Shown here piece after piece: positions 6,062-11,969 of a stretch of DNA of 11,969 nt (positions are counted from its first letter, which is position 1; each line of letters starts with the position of its first letter). A program made the position numbers and the translations under genes. Location: the NCBI GenBank assembly GCA_046497075.1, contig JAWOGF010000002.1, forward strand, positions 1-11,969. The letters are read 5' to 3'. Origin of the DNA: Saliniplasma sp046497075 (lineage in GTDB: Archaea > Thermoplasmatota > Thermoplasmata > Halarchaeoplasmatales > Halarchaeoplasmataceae). Under the pieces are notes generated by a model. It did no database searches, was not told where the DNA came from, and saw nothing but the letters and a program-made list of their open reading frames with translations.

Positions 6062-6080
6062 TACTTTGTAATGCAAAGTA
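6062..6080 (+). promoter_or_regulatory. Perfect 7-5-7 dyad, candidate operator of the 6128-8587 operon
   Basis: TACTTTG-TAATG-CAAAGTA is a perfect inverted repeat of 19 bp, centred about 57 bases before the hydrolase start codon and just downstream of the A/T-rich promoter core. Dimeric winged-helix regulators typically bind such sites, and the operon's third gene encodes one, so autoregulation by that protein is the simplest reading. The dyad is seen directly; the regulator-operator pairing is inferred. Confidence 0.55.
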
Positions 6081-6127
6081 TTATGTATCACATTAACTCT
6101 TAGAAAAAATAGACATCGTGATCACCT

Positions 6128-7435
6128 ATGAAAAACTCAGATATCAAAATAGAAGGCGTCCCAAAAGAATCATTCTATGACAAGCCTTTAGAAATAAGAA
6201 TACACAATTTGCCTCATGAAAAAGCAGCCAAGTTAACGCTAGATAGTGATTCTAAATCATATGGCTCTTCTGAGGCAGTCTATAAGAGCAATAAAGAAGG
6301 TAAGATAGACCTGACTGAGCAGAAACCAATAGATGGGGATTATGATGGAATAAAACCTATGGGGCTTTTTCAGTTTAGACCTGAGAAAAAACAATCAAAA
6401 GTTGAGGATAACGACTCTAACAAGACCCCTAATTCCGAAGATTTTCAGCTAACTCTCGAAATAGACGGTAATAATATAGCAAAAAAGGAATTCAAGAGAA
6501 TTATCAAGGCAGATCATGTCGAAAGGGTCGAAGTAAAAGAAAATAAATTGGAAGGCGTTTTGTTCAAACCTACCGGCGATCCACCATACCCTGCAGTTAT
6601 CGTTTTGGGGGGATCAGGTGGAAGATGTCCTACAGGTATACAAACTAAGTTGTTAGCTTCTAGAGGTTATGCCGTTCTAGCTCTTGCGATCTATGGCTCT
6701 GGAGATCTGCCGGATGAACTTATGGGTGTTCCATTAGAATACTTCGAAAAAGCTGTTTCATGGATGAAATCTAAAGATCATATCAAAAACAAACCGATTG
6801 GGGTGATGGGGGGCTCCAAAGGCGGTGAGTTAGCTTTACTCTTAGGATCTCATATAGAAGAGATACAAACAGTCATAGCTTATTCACCCAGTGGAGTTGT
6901 ATTCCAAGGCATATCACAGAGTTTTGGTGAACCAACTTCATCCTGGTCTTATGATAACGAACCGATAGATTACGTAGATTTACCCTTCCTACCGATTATT
7001 TCAATGTATTTGAAATATCTATTTTTAAAGAAGCCCATCCAATGGGAAAAAATCTACTCTAAGGGATTTAATAGTAGTGATAGTGAAACTATAAAAGAGT
7101 CCACTATCCCTGTAGAAAAGATTGGAGGGTCCATTCTATTGATATCAGGTGGTGACGACAAGATGTGGAACGCAAACCAATTATCTAAAATTTCAGTTAA
7201 ACGTCTTAAAAAGAACAATTATCCTCATCCTTACAAACATCTCAATTTTGAAAAGGCAGGTCACGTATTTATGGCACCATTCACACCCATAACTGGAAGG
7301 GATCTTGTTAATGAAGGAAAATGGAAAATTGGGGGAAAACCCGAAGGGTTCAGTAAAGGTGATCGAAAATCTTGGAAGTATGCTTTAAAATTCCTAGAAA
7401 AAGGATTAAAAAATACATCTGAAAAAGGTGGATAA
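6128..7435 (+). CDS. BAAT/acyl-CoA thioesterase-family alpha/beta hydrolase, 435 aa
   Basis: Probable hydrolase or acyltransferase of the acyl-CoA thioesterase / bile-acid-CoA:amino-acid acyltransferase group. Residues about 8-125 match the beta-rich N-terminal domain of that family (PLEIRIHNLP, DGIKPMGLFQF), interrupted by a hydrophilic Lys/Asp/Asn-rich insert at 85-104. Residues about 140-428 are the alpha/beta hydrolase: GGSGGR at 161-166 (oxyanion region), nucleophile Ser230 in GGSKGGE, acid Asp343 or Asp344 in SGGDDKMW, and His379 in KAGHVF. Ser rather than Cys at the nucleophile favours hydrolysis over amidation. No signal peptide is seen. GTGAT at 6118-6122 is the ribosome-binding site. 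It is first in an operon with a membrane protein and a winged-helix regulator. The natural substrate is unknown. Confidence 0.85.
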   Translation: MKNSDIKIEGVPKESFYDKPLEIRIHNLPHEKAAKLTLDSDSKSYGSSEAVYKSNKEGKIDLTEQKPIDGDYDGIKPMGLFQFRPEKKQSKVEDNDSNKTPNSEDFQLTLEIDGNNIAKKEFKRIIKADHVERVEVKENKLEGVLFKPTGDPPYPAVIVLGGSGGRCPTGIQTKLLASRGYAVLALAIYGSGDLPDELMGVPLEYFEKAVSWMKSKDHIKNKPIGVMGGSKGGELALLLGSHIEEIQTVIAYSPSGVVFQGISQSFGEPTSSWSYDNEPIDYVDLPFLPIISMYLKYLFLKKPIQWEKIYSKGFNSSDSETIKESTIPVEKIGGSILLISGGDDKMWNANQLSKISVKRLKKNNYPHPYKHLNFEKAGHVFMAPFTPITGRDLVNEGKWKIGGKPEGFSKGDRKSWKYALKFLEKGLKNTSEKGG

Positions 7436-7436
7436 G

Positions 7437-8069
7437 ATGGATGATGAGATAAATACTAAAAAGCTGAAGAAAGAAATAAGCCAGATAAAATGTGCTATGG
7501 GTATTTCAGATGAAAGATTTCGATATACTCCAGGATTTTGGTTGTACTGGGGATTGTTAGTAGGTTTCGCTTCTCTGCTTTCTCAAATAGCCGTAAGATA
7601 CAGAGTTCTAGAGTACTTATCTGCTATTTGGTTTACTTTGTTCTTTGGAGGGTTTTTAGGCGCTCAATATATTTTTAGCAGTGAAGATAGCAAAAAATCT
7701 TTCATGACTCGTGAAAATAAACCTAATCTTTGGATCATCTTTGTATCAGTTATTTTAGGAGGGATTTTAGTATTGCAAAATGTGTTTCATCACATTACAG
7801 ACCTAGGATACTACCAAACTAATACGATTATCGCTTCCACTATTTGGGGCCTAGTTGGTATAGCATACTTATTGATGGGGAATACTTTGAAGGCCTACTA
7901 TATCAGAGCTAAAGATAGATACACTTTTTTTATTGGATGTATCCTGATAATCTTGATCCCAACGCTCCTTCCTAACTTAGATGTTTTACACAAGTGGACC
8001 TATAGCATCTATGGTGTATTCTTCATAGCATTCTCAGTGATAACCTACTATTATTTGAAGGGAGAATAG
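7437..8069 (+). CDS. Six-helix membrane protein of unknown family, 210 aa
   Basis: Integral membrane protein that I do not recognise. A charged N-terminal helix of about 20 residues (Lys/Glu-rich, possibly a short coiled coil) precedes six hydrophobic segments at roughly 30-50, 58-80, 94-116, 126-148, 162-180 and 185-206. The loop after the second helix and the segment between helices four and five are hydrophilic and basic. No catalytic motif is visible. The ATG at 7437 follows the hydrolase stop by one base and has AGGTGGAT ahead of it. A GTG at 7428 is also in frame, but it lies inside that ribosome-binding site and inside the hydrolase gene. The next gene starts one base after its stop. 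Such proteins often sit beside a small winged-helix regulator; whether it is a sensor, transporter or membrane partner is unknown. Confidence 0.82.
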   Translation: MDDEINTKKLKKEISQIKCAMGISDERFRYTPGFWLYWGLLVGFASLLSQIAVRYRVLEYLSAIWFTLFFGGFLGAQYIFSSEDSKKSFMTRENKPNLWIIFVSVILGGILVLQNVFHHITDLGYYQTNTIIASTIWGLVGIAYLLMGNTLKAYYIRAKDRYTFFIGCILIILIPTLLPNLDVLHKWTYSIYGVFFIAFSVITYYYLKGE

Positions 8070-8070
8070 C

Positions 8071-8358
8071 ATGGAATTCGATAAAATAGTTCATCAATCT
8101 ACAAGATTGCAGATATTGTCCTACCTTTACCCTAGAGAGAAAGGCACCTTCAACGATTTAAAGGAAGATTTGGAGCTCACCGAGGGAAATCTAGCAAGTC
8201 ATCTGAAAAAGCTGGAGAAGGCAGGGTATGTTGAAGTTGAGAAAAAGTTTGTAGATCGGAAGCCTCAAACGACGTATATCATAACAGGAAAAGGCAAGAA
8301 GGCTTTAGAAGATCATGTGCAGAAGCTAGAGGATTTAATCGAGATGACTGAAGGATAA
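8071..8358 (+). CDS. Winged-helix transcriptional regulator (HTH_34/MarR-like), 95 aa
   Basis: Small DNA-binding protein consisting of one winged helix-turn-helix domain plus a C-terminal dimerisation helix. RLQILSYLYP is the first helix. FNDLKEDLELTEGNLASHL covers the helix-turn-helix, with the recognition helix at about residues 43-53 (GNLASHLKKLE). EKKFVDRKPQTTYIIT forms the wing, followed by KGKKALEDHVQKLEDLI as the dimer helix. This layout matches the HTH_34 winged-helix group, which usually acts as a repressor. GGGAG just ahead of the ATG is the ribosome-binding site, and the start is one base after the membrane-protein stop. Being cotranscribed with the hydrolase and membrane protein, it probably controls this operon through the dyad at 6062-6080. 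No ligand pocket is evident in this short form. Confidence 0.9.
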   Translation: MEFDKIVHQSTRLQILSYLYPREKGTFNDLKEDLELTEGNLASHLKKLEKAGYVEVEKKFVDRKPQTTYIITGKGKKALEDHVQKLEDLIEMTEG

Positions 8359-8362
8359 AAAG

Positions 8363-8587
8363 ATGAATCGATGGTTGAAAGGATCGGGAGTCATCTTGAT
8401 CACCATGGGTACGGGAGATGATGAGAAGATAGAATCCGATTTTATAGGATCTGAGATGGTGTGGAATTCGTTCTCTATCGAAGAGAATAATGAGTTAGTC
8501 AGAAAGGCGGGTTTCGAAATATTGAGGAGCTACGAGGAGACAGAAGAAGAACATCATCTCTGGATATTGGCTGAGAAAAAAGTCTAA
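8363..8587 (+). pseudogene. C-terminal fragment of a class I SAM-dependent methyltransferase, 74 aa
   Basis: The residues match only the last third of a small methyltransferase: RWLKGSGVILITMGTGD corresponds to the usual RxLKPGGxLLxTxG strand, followed by the Trp-containing segment with SEMVWNSF, then KAGFEIL and the final strand HLWILAEKK. The SAM-binding motifs I and II are absent, and no room is left for them because the winged-helix gene ends four bases upstream and the frame has a stop at 8345. It is therefore a remnant. An AAGGA ribosome-binding site seven bases ahead and an unbroken frame mean a short polypeptide may still be made. It is unlike the intact methyltransferase at 1826-2491, so it probably came from another gene. 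The missing N-terminal part is not elsewhere in this window. Confidence 0.68.
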
Positions 8588-8594
8588 ACGAAAT

Positions 8595-8801
8595 TTACTG
8601 AGAAGTAAACACATTCAATTTCCACTTGCGGGCCCCTTTCTTCACTAGGATCCCTTTTTCTCTCAGGTACTCGTCCCTCCGCTTTATGTATCTGATGGAG
8701 TCCCTCAGCTTCCACTTAGGCGTCGGTCGCCTCTTGATCTTTTTCTCTTTCGGGATGGGCGACGACTCCTTCTTCCAGTCTTCAAGCTTTACCTTTCTCA
8801 T
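8595..8801 (-). CDS. Small very basic protein downstream of the nucleotidyltransferase, 68 aa
   Basis: I do not recognise this family. It is dominated by Lys and Arg, with a Pro-containing basic stretch (KEKKIKRRPTPKWKLRD at about 18-34) and a predicted helix with alternating charges (SIRYIKRRDEYLREKGILV). This fits a nucleic-acid-binding or RNA-contacting protein. There is no signal peptide, membrane segment or cysteine. The start overlaps the 3' end of the nucleotidyltransferase gene by 20 bases and is preceded by AAGGAGGTC, the strongest ribosome-binding site in the window, so it is almost certainly translated, probably in larger amounts than its upstream partner. The pairing suggests a functional partner, such as the second member of a toxin-antitoxin-like unit, but nothing in the residues proves this. 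Confidence 0.7.
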   Translation of the reverse strand: MRKVKLEDWKKESSPIPKEKKIKRRPTPKWKLRDSIRYIKRRDEYLREKGILVKKGARKWKLNVFTSQ

Positions 8802-9444
8802 CTTCGACCTCCTTCAGAACCTTATCTAACATCTCTTCGGAAAGTTCCTCTTTGCATCTTTTTCGGACGTGATCCCAGTCTATCTCATCGTAAAATGAAG
8901 CGCCTACCCTTACAGCTTGTTCTCTGTCACTTTCGCTCTCCCAGTGTTCGGCGGCTTGTATCCTATCGAATATTATGTCCTCTAGCCCGATCACATAAGC
9001 TCGTCCAGCTTCCGTCTCCACCTCGGTCAGTCTTTCTTCGTCTATGTCGTTTATATCTCCAGGTATCTCCACATATAGATTCAGATCCTCTCTTGTCCAC
9101 ATCCTGCCCTCTTTTTCGAAATCGAACTCTTCCATGACTTCGTGAAACGTATCTCTTTTGCTTTTATCGATCGCCAGGTCGATATCGCCAGTGGAATACC
9201 AGTCCCTAGTGTAGAATTCAACAGCAGCTCCACCGATCACTACTGGAGTTATCCCTTTTTGCTCCAATCTTCCGGTCAGTACCGACATCACGTACAGATC
9301 TCTTTGAAAGCCCCGTTCGATCTCCTTCGCATCCGATAGTTTATCGGTCTTTATAGGATAATCCAGTCTTCTCTTACACCTGGGGCAGGCCTTGGGTTTT
9401 TCTTTTCTAGGCTCCCATTCGTAGTTGCAGTGCGGGCATCTCAT
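8782..9444 (-). CDS. Zinc-ribbon plus nucleotidyltransferase fusion protein, 220 aa
   Basis: Two domains. Residues 1-30 are a zinc ribbon (CPHC at 3-6, CPRC at 20-23). Residues about 45-215 are a minimal nucleotidyltransferase of the Pol-beta superfamily, close in pattern to DUF6036/AbiEii-type proteins: IGGAAVEFYTR (Gly71-Gly72), then TGDIDL with Asp87 and Asp89, and Glu126 in LYVEIP as the likely third carboxylate. All catalytic positions are present, so transfer of a nucleotide to a protein or RNA is plausible. The C-terminal helical part contains a DREQAVRVGASFYDEIDWD segment. There is no ribosome-binding site; an A/T-rich box and dyad precede the ATG, so the message is probably leaderless. 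It is cotranscribed with the basic protein at 8595. Its role is unknown, possibly toxin-antitoxin or phage defence. Confidence 0.85.
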   Translation of the reverse strand: MRCPHCNYEWEPRKEKPKACPRCKRRLDYPIKTDKLSDAKEIERGFQRDLYVMSVLTGRLEQKGITPVVIGGAAVEFYTRDWYSTGDIDLAIDKSKRDTFHEVMEEFDFEKEGRMWTREDLNLYVEIPGDINDIDEERLTEVETEAGRAYVIGLEDIIFDRIQAAEHWESESDREQAVRVGASFYDEIDWDHVRKRCKEELSEEMLDKVLKEVEDEKGKA

Positions 9445-9460
9445 AGTAGTAATAGTAGTA

Positions 9461-9479
9461 ATAAACTAAATAAGTTTAT
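9461..9479 (-). promoter_or_regulatory. Perfect 7-5-7 dyad over the nucleotidyltransferase promoter
   Basis: ATAAACT-AAATA-AGTTTAT is a perfect inverted repeat. On the minus strand its spacer and right arm form the TATA-like sequence TATTTAGTTTATTA, about 18 to 30 bases before the ATG at 9444. A bound dimer would therefore block TBP, a classic archaeal repressor position. Because the sequence is nearly all A/T, chance symmetry is more likely than for a mixed sequence. The dyad is seen; regulation is inferred. Confidence 0.45.
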
Positions 9480-9495
9480 CGCTAAATCAAGATTC

Positions 9496-10464
9496 TTATC
9501 TTTTCAGTCTTTTCTCATAACTTATCCGAGCGAGCTTTTTCTCGTATCCTAGCTTCTGAGCGATATGAAGCATCGCTTCGTTGCCGGTTTCGGTCGAAGT
9601 CTTCATCTTTTGGATCCCTTTCTCTGATGCTATCTCTATCGCTTTCACTTTCATCGCGGTCGCTATACCTTTCCCTCTGTATTTCTCTCTCACTCCGGTG
9701 AGTTGAGTGAACAAAGTGTTCTCTCCATCCATCTCCCATTTACTGCTCAAACCTATGAACTTATCATCCTTCACAGCCACTAGGTAAGCCTCTGGAAAGA
9801 GTTTAGGACTTTCAAGAGATTTGACGAATCGATCAAAATCTTTACCCGTATATTCCCCTGAGATAGGGACGTCTTTGTATACATCATTGTATAGCTCGTG
9901 TAACTTCCTCTTATTTTCTTCATCGAATCTTATCTCTTCTAGAGATCTTAGTTTTATACCATGATCTACATCCATTTTTTCCTCCAAACCACTGAAATCT
10001 TCAAAATCAAAATCAAAATCATTTACATCCAGAACTAACTCACATTCTCTCTGAGTCTCTTTGAAACCTCTATCTTCGAGGAATCGAATACTTTTCTTTT
10101 TGTCTTCTCTTGTATGGACTACAAGCTTTTTTGGATCTTTCTCTTCCAACTCATCCATCAGGTATCGGTAAAATTCTGACCCGTATCCTTGCCCTTGAAA
10201 ATCGGGATCGATGCAGCCATATATGAAATACTTCCCGGGAGCGTAGTTCCACTCCAATTGGGTATAATGGCCGCATCCTATCACTTTCTCCTCTATCTCA
10301 ACTATATACCTCTGATGCTCGCACTTTTCTGCCTTGTTCTTATCATAGTGCCTGAAAAATTCCTCAGTTCTTTTTCTTTCAGGGAATACGGTATTTGACA
10401 ATCTTACTATATCCGGGTAGTCAGAACCTTCGAACTTCCTGATCTTCAGTTCTTGCGATGTCAT
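9496..10464 (-). CDS. Tandem GNAT N-acetyltransferase, 322 aa
   Basis: Two GNAT folds in one chain. Domain 1 (about 6-155) has the acetyl-CoA loop QGQGYG at 90-95 after the strand YFIYGCIDPDF, and ends in FLEDRGFKETQ. Domain 2 (about 175-318) has RGKGIA at 263-268 after TQLTGVREKY, and NEAMLHIAQKLGYEK as motif B. An acidic linker with repeated Asp-Phe residues (NDFDFDFEDF) joins them. The acceptor is unknown; such tandem GNATs modify small amines or antibiotics, and one half is often inactive, but both loops look intact here. The frame is open upstream to 10593, but that extension would overlap the divergent gene and has unlike residues. ATG 10464 begins the conserved part and has an A/T-rich box about 20 bases upstream and no clear ribosome-binding site. 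Confidence 0.88.
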   Translation of the reverse strand: MTSQELKIRKFEGSDYPDIVRLSNTVFPERKRTEEFFRHYDKNKAEKCEHQRYIVEIEEKVIGCGHYTQLEWNYAPGKYFIYGCIDPDFQGQGYGSEFYRYLMDELEEKDPKKLVVHTREDKKKSIRFLEDRGFKETQRECELVLDVNDFDFDFEDFSGLEEKMDVDHGIKLRSLEEIRFDEENKRKLHELYNDVYKDVPISGEYTGKDFDRFVKSLESPKLFPEAYLVAVKDDKFIGLSSKWEMDGENTLFTQLTGVREKYRGKGIATAMKVKAIEIASEKGIQKMKTSTETGNEAMLHIAQKLGYEKKLARISYEKRLKR

Positions 10465-10530
10465 GTGGTCTCTTGAGAAAATTAATAATGGAACACATAT
10501 CAAATTTTCCCGACAAGTAAATATGACCCC

Positions 10531-10543
10531 TTTTAGATTAAAA
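10531..10543 (+). promoter_or_regulatory. TATA-like box upstream of the helix-hairpin-helix gene
   Basis: TTTTAGATTAAAA, itself a 5-3-5 palindrome, lies about 30 bases before the ATG at 10569, with an AGGTGA ribosome-binding site in between (10561-10566). It is a plausible TATA element in the spacer shared with the divergent acetyltransferase gene. Low information content; positional support only. Confidence 0.3.
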
Positions 10544-10568
10544 TTACTATTAGAATAGCAGGTGAAAG

Positions 10569-11081
10569 ATGACGGAAGAAAAACCACAGCCAAAGAAAGA
10601 ACTGGAAAGATTAGATTACGAACTTATCTATAAACCTCATGAAGAGATAGCATCCTACATGGCATTTTATCGGGTTGAATACGATGGAAAGGAGATAGCT
10701 CCTCCTATAGCTGATAAATTCAATATCTCACTAAATGAGATATGGATGTCAGAAAAGTTGAGACCCTACGAGAAATACTTACTGCATCACGAGCTGCAGG
10801 AGATCAAGTACAGAGCTGAAGGTCATGGAGTTCGTGAAGCCCACGAAAAGGCTAGTGAAGGCGAAAAGGTATGGAGAGGAGAAGAAAAATACGAAGAGTT
10901 GAGAAGGGAGATCAACCTTGTAAGTGTAAAATTTTTCACCGATTTGAACGGTTTTGGTGAAACTCTCTCTCAAAGAATAGTTAAAAACCGTCCTTACTTT
11001 GATATGGAAGAATTGAAAGAAGTCATGGGTATAGGTCCGAAGAGGTTCAAAAGGTTGAAAGAAAATTTCTGGGCTCTATAG
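10569..11081 (+). CDS. Helix-hairpin-helix protein with an N-terminal HELxE motif, 170 aa
   Basis: Probably a DNA-binding protein. Residues about 115-168 form a ComEA-like helix-hairpin-helix pair: GFGETLSQRIVKNRPYF is the first hairpin, then the second GIGPKRFKRLKENF (154-167), which contacts the DNA backbone in this family. The N-terminal part (1-100) is not a family I can name. It contains HHELQEIKYRAEGHGVREAH, in which His74, Glu75, Glu78 and His92 resemble a zincin-like metal-site arrangement (HExxE plus a distal His), so a metallopeptidase or metal-binding role is possible but unproven. AGGTGA at 10561-10566 sets the ATG. The gene is divergent from the tandem GNAT gene and convergent with the photolyase gene, whose stop is nine bases away. 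Proximity to photolyase hints at DNA repair, weakly. Confidence 0.78.
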   Translation: MTEEKPQPKKELERLDYELIYKPHEEIASYMAFYRVEYDGKEIAPPIADKFNISLNEIWMSEKLRPYEKYLLHHELQEIKYRAEGHGVREAHEKASEGEKVWRGEEKYEELRREINLVSVKFFTDLNGFGETLSQRIVKNRPYFDMEELKEVMGIGPKRFKRLKENFWAL

Positions 11082-11090
11082 TTCACTTCT

Positions 11091-11969
11091 TCAAAGTTTT
11101 TCCACCTTTTCCACATATTCATCGGCGTCAAACTTCCTTTTTAAGCCGTTAGCATTCATGTACCTGACCTTCCCGAAGATATCCCTTTCCTTCCACGCTC
11201 TATCGTGTTTTCCAAAACACCAGGCAACGCCGGTGTAACCGTTTGGGTCCCTTCCGTCCAGTTCGTATCTGTTGTTCAAAGATAAAGCGATCTGGAAGGC
11301 TTCCTTAGGACTGGCGATCCACTCTATGATCTTCTTTCCCCAGTACATGCGCATATACCCGTGCATCTTACCGGTCTTCAACATCTCGTTCTGGGCGGCA
11401 TTCCAGTAAGGGTCGTGGGTTTCAGCTTCTTCGAAATCCTTTTTTGAGTACTCGTACTCTCTATGGTCCTCCTCGTGTTCTTTCAAGGTATCGAACGCCC
11501 ATCCGGGAAGACATTTCAAAGAATCATAGTTTTCGTTATAGTTGACAAAGTTCATACTGAGCTCTCTACGAACAACCAACTCTTCAAGAAAATCTTCGGC
11601 TCCCGGACTTCCGCTGGATTTTACCTTCAGAGCTATCTGTATGGGAGATATCTGACCGAAATGCAAGTAAGGGCTTAGTCCGGATAGGCCGTCTTCCGTG
11701 GGATCGTTGGATCGTTCTGGATAATAGTCAAGTTTCTCATCTAGGAATGTGTCTAATCGTTCTAGTGCCCTGCTTGTCCCACCTATGTGGTGGTCAACGG
11801 GCTCTACATCTTCTAGATCTAATTTGTCGACCACTTCTTCGATATTTTTTATATCAAAGGTTTCAAAATCAAAGTCTAATGAGGGATGTTTAGGTTCTGT
11901 TCCTTTTAAGTCTTTTAAAAATCGATCCATTTGGTCTTGGATCTTAGGCCGTATGGTTCTAGCGGCATA
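11091..11969 (-). CDS. phr: Class II CPD DNA photolyase, C-terminal part (cut by the window edge)
   Basis: Flavoenzyme that uses light to split cyclobutane pyrimidine dimers in DNA. About 292 codons are visible. The frame runs open to the window edge (AARTIRPKI ahead of the first internal Met), so the N-terminal chromophore domain lies outside; the family is usually about 450 residues. Class II hallmarks seen in order are GLSPYLHFGQISP, EELVVRRELSMNFV, THDPYWNAAQNEM, TGKMHGYMRMYWGKKIIEW, NNRYELDGRDPNGYTG, AWCFGKHDRAW and FGKVRYMNANGLKRKF. These cover the FAD pocket, the Trp electron-transfer residues and the C-terminal tail. Nothing in the visible part is broken. The last codons are nearly identical in DNA to a small frame at 5854-6009. 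It is convergent with the helix-hairpin-helix gene. Class II enzymes are common in methanogens and related archaea. Confidence 0.96.
   Translation of the reverse strand, partial: YAARTIRPKIQDQMDRFLKDLKGTEPKHPSLDFDFETFDIKNIEEVVDKLDLEDVEPVDHHIGGTSRALERLDTFLDEKLDYYPERSNDPTEDGLSGLSPYLHFGQISPIQIALKVKSSGSPGAEDFLEELVVRRELSMNFVNYNENYDSLKCLPGWAFDTLKEHEEDHREYEYSKKDFEEAETHDPYWNAAQNEMLKTGKMHGYMRMYWGKKIIEWIASPKEAFQIALSLNNRYELDGRDPNGYTGVAWCFGKHDRAWKERDIFGKVRYMNANGLKRKFDADEYVEKVEKL

Noticed and set aside
9445..9462. AGTAGTAAT repeated twice directly before the nucleotidyltransferase start, like a microsatellite that could vary expression.
   Set aside because: Only two units are present; there is no evidence of length variation, and it may be chance in a short leader.
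9515..9739. Arg/Glu/Asp/Ser-rich 74-codon frame on the minus strand resembling an RS-type protein.
   Set aside because: It is the alternative frame of the second GNAT domain; the repeat look comes from the codons of the real gene.
10477..10509. GAAAATT...AATTTTC inverted repeat between the divergent acetyltransferase and helix-hairpin-helix genes.
   Set aside because: Low-complexity arms with a 19-base spacer; no supporting second copy or nearby regulator.
10465..10593. N-terminal extension of 43 codons for the tandem GNAT protein.
   Set aside because: It would overlap the divergent gene's start, reads through A/T-rich promoter-like DNA, and adds residues unlike a GNAT domain.
1..11969. tRNA, rRNA, CRISPR array, transposon ends or phage genes.
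   Set aside because: I looked for cloverleaf arms, regularly spaced repeats, transposase or integrase motifs and terminal inverted repeats and found none convincing.

Overview
The window is most likely archaeal chromosome. The starts with a visible ribosome-binding site use a GGTGA/GGAGGT-type sequence 4 to 8 bases ahead. Several other starts have no such site and instead have an A/T-rich TATA-like box about 22 to 35 bases before the ATG, as expected for leaderless archaeal transcripts. The proteins are rich in Glu, Asp and Lys and use many AGA/AGG and ATA codons. The protein families (DUF998, a DUF1122-like protein, a methanogen-type Fe-S protein, archaeal zinc-ribbon proteins, class II photolyase) fit a euryarchaeal or Thermoplasmatota-like lineage, possibly from a salty habitat. 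I cannot fix the taxon more precisely. Photolyase and a persulfide dioxygenase suggest some exposure to light and oxygen. I see no tRNA, rRNA, CRISPR array, transposase or integrase.

Layout. Bases 71-241 hold a 56-residue desulforedoxin-like zinc-ribbon protein on the + strand. A minus-strand cluster follows (2491 down to 324): a class I methyltransferase, a DUF1122-like protein, and a cysteine-rich protein with two [4Fe-4S] clusters whose start overlaps the previous stop as ATGA. On the + strand come an exported or membrane-anchored protein (2578-3579), a DUF998 six-helix membrane protein (3680-4279), and a three-domain persulfide dioxygenase/rhodanese protein resembling CstB (4485-5846). 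The 205 bases before the last gene contain a perfect 39-bp tandem repeat with a 42-bp period. Each copy carries a 19-bp dyad and a nine-codon reading frame.

The apparent gap between 5847 and 6127 holds a minus-strand reading frame of 51 codons. Its C-terminal half matches the C-terminus of the class II photolyase at the right end of the window; 40 of 41 bases are identical over the last codons. It faces a + strand operon of four genes (6128-8587): a BAAT/acyl-CoA thioesterase-family hydrolase, a six-helix membrane protein, a winged-helix regulator, and the C-terminal third of a methyltransferase. A perfect 7-5-7 dyad at 6062-6080 upstream of the operon is a candidate operator for its own regulator.

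Next, on the minus strand, is a two-gene unit (9444 down to 8595): a zinc-ribbon/nucleotidyltransferase fusion and a small, very basic protein translated from the strongest ribosome-binding site in the window. Its leaderless promoter overlaps another perfect 7-5-7 dyad. The pair has the look of a toxin-antitoxin or defence-type module, but this is inference. The right end has a tandem GNAT acetyltransferase (minus), a helix-hairpin-helix protein with an HELxE motif (plus), and the C-terminal two thirds of a class II CPD photolyase (minus), cut by the window edge.

No stretch above 300 bases lacks a gene once the 51-codon frame is counted. Convergent gene ends are packed within about 7 to 9 bases in three places (5846/5854, 8587/8595, 11081/11091).
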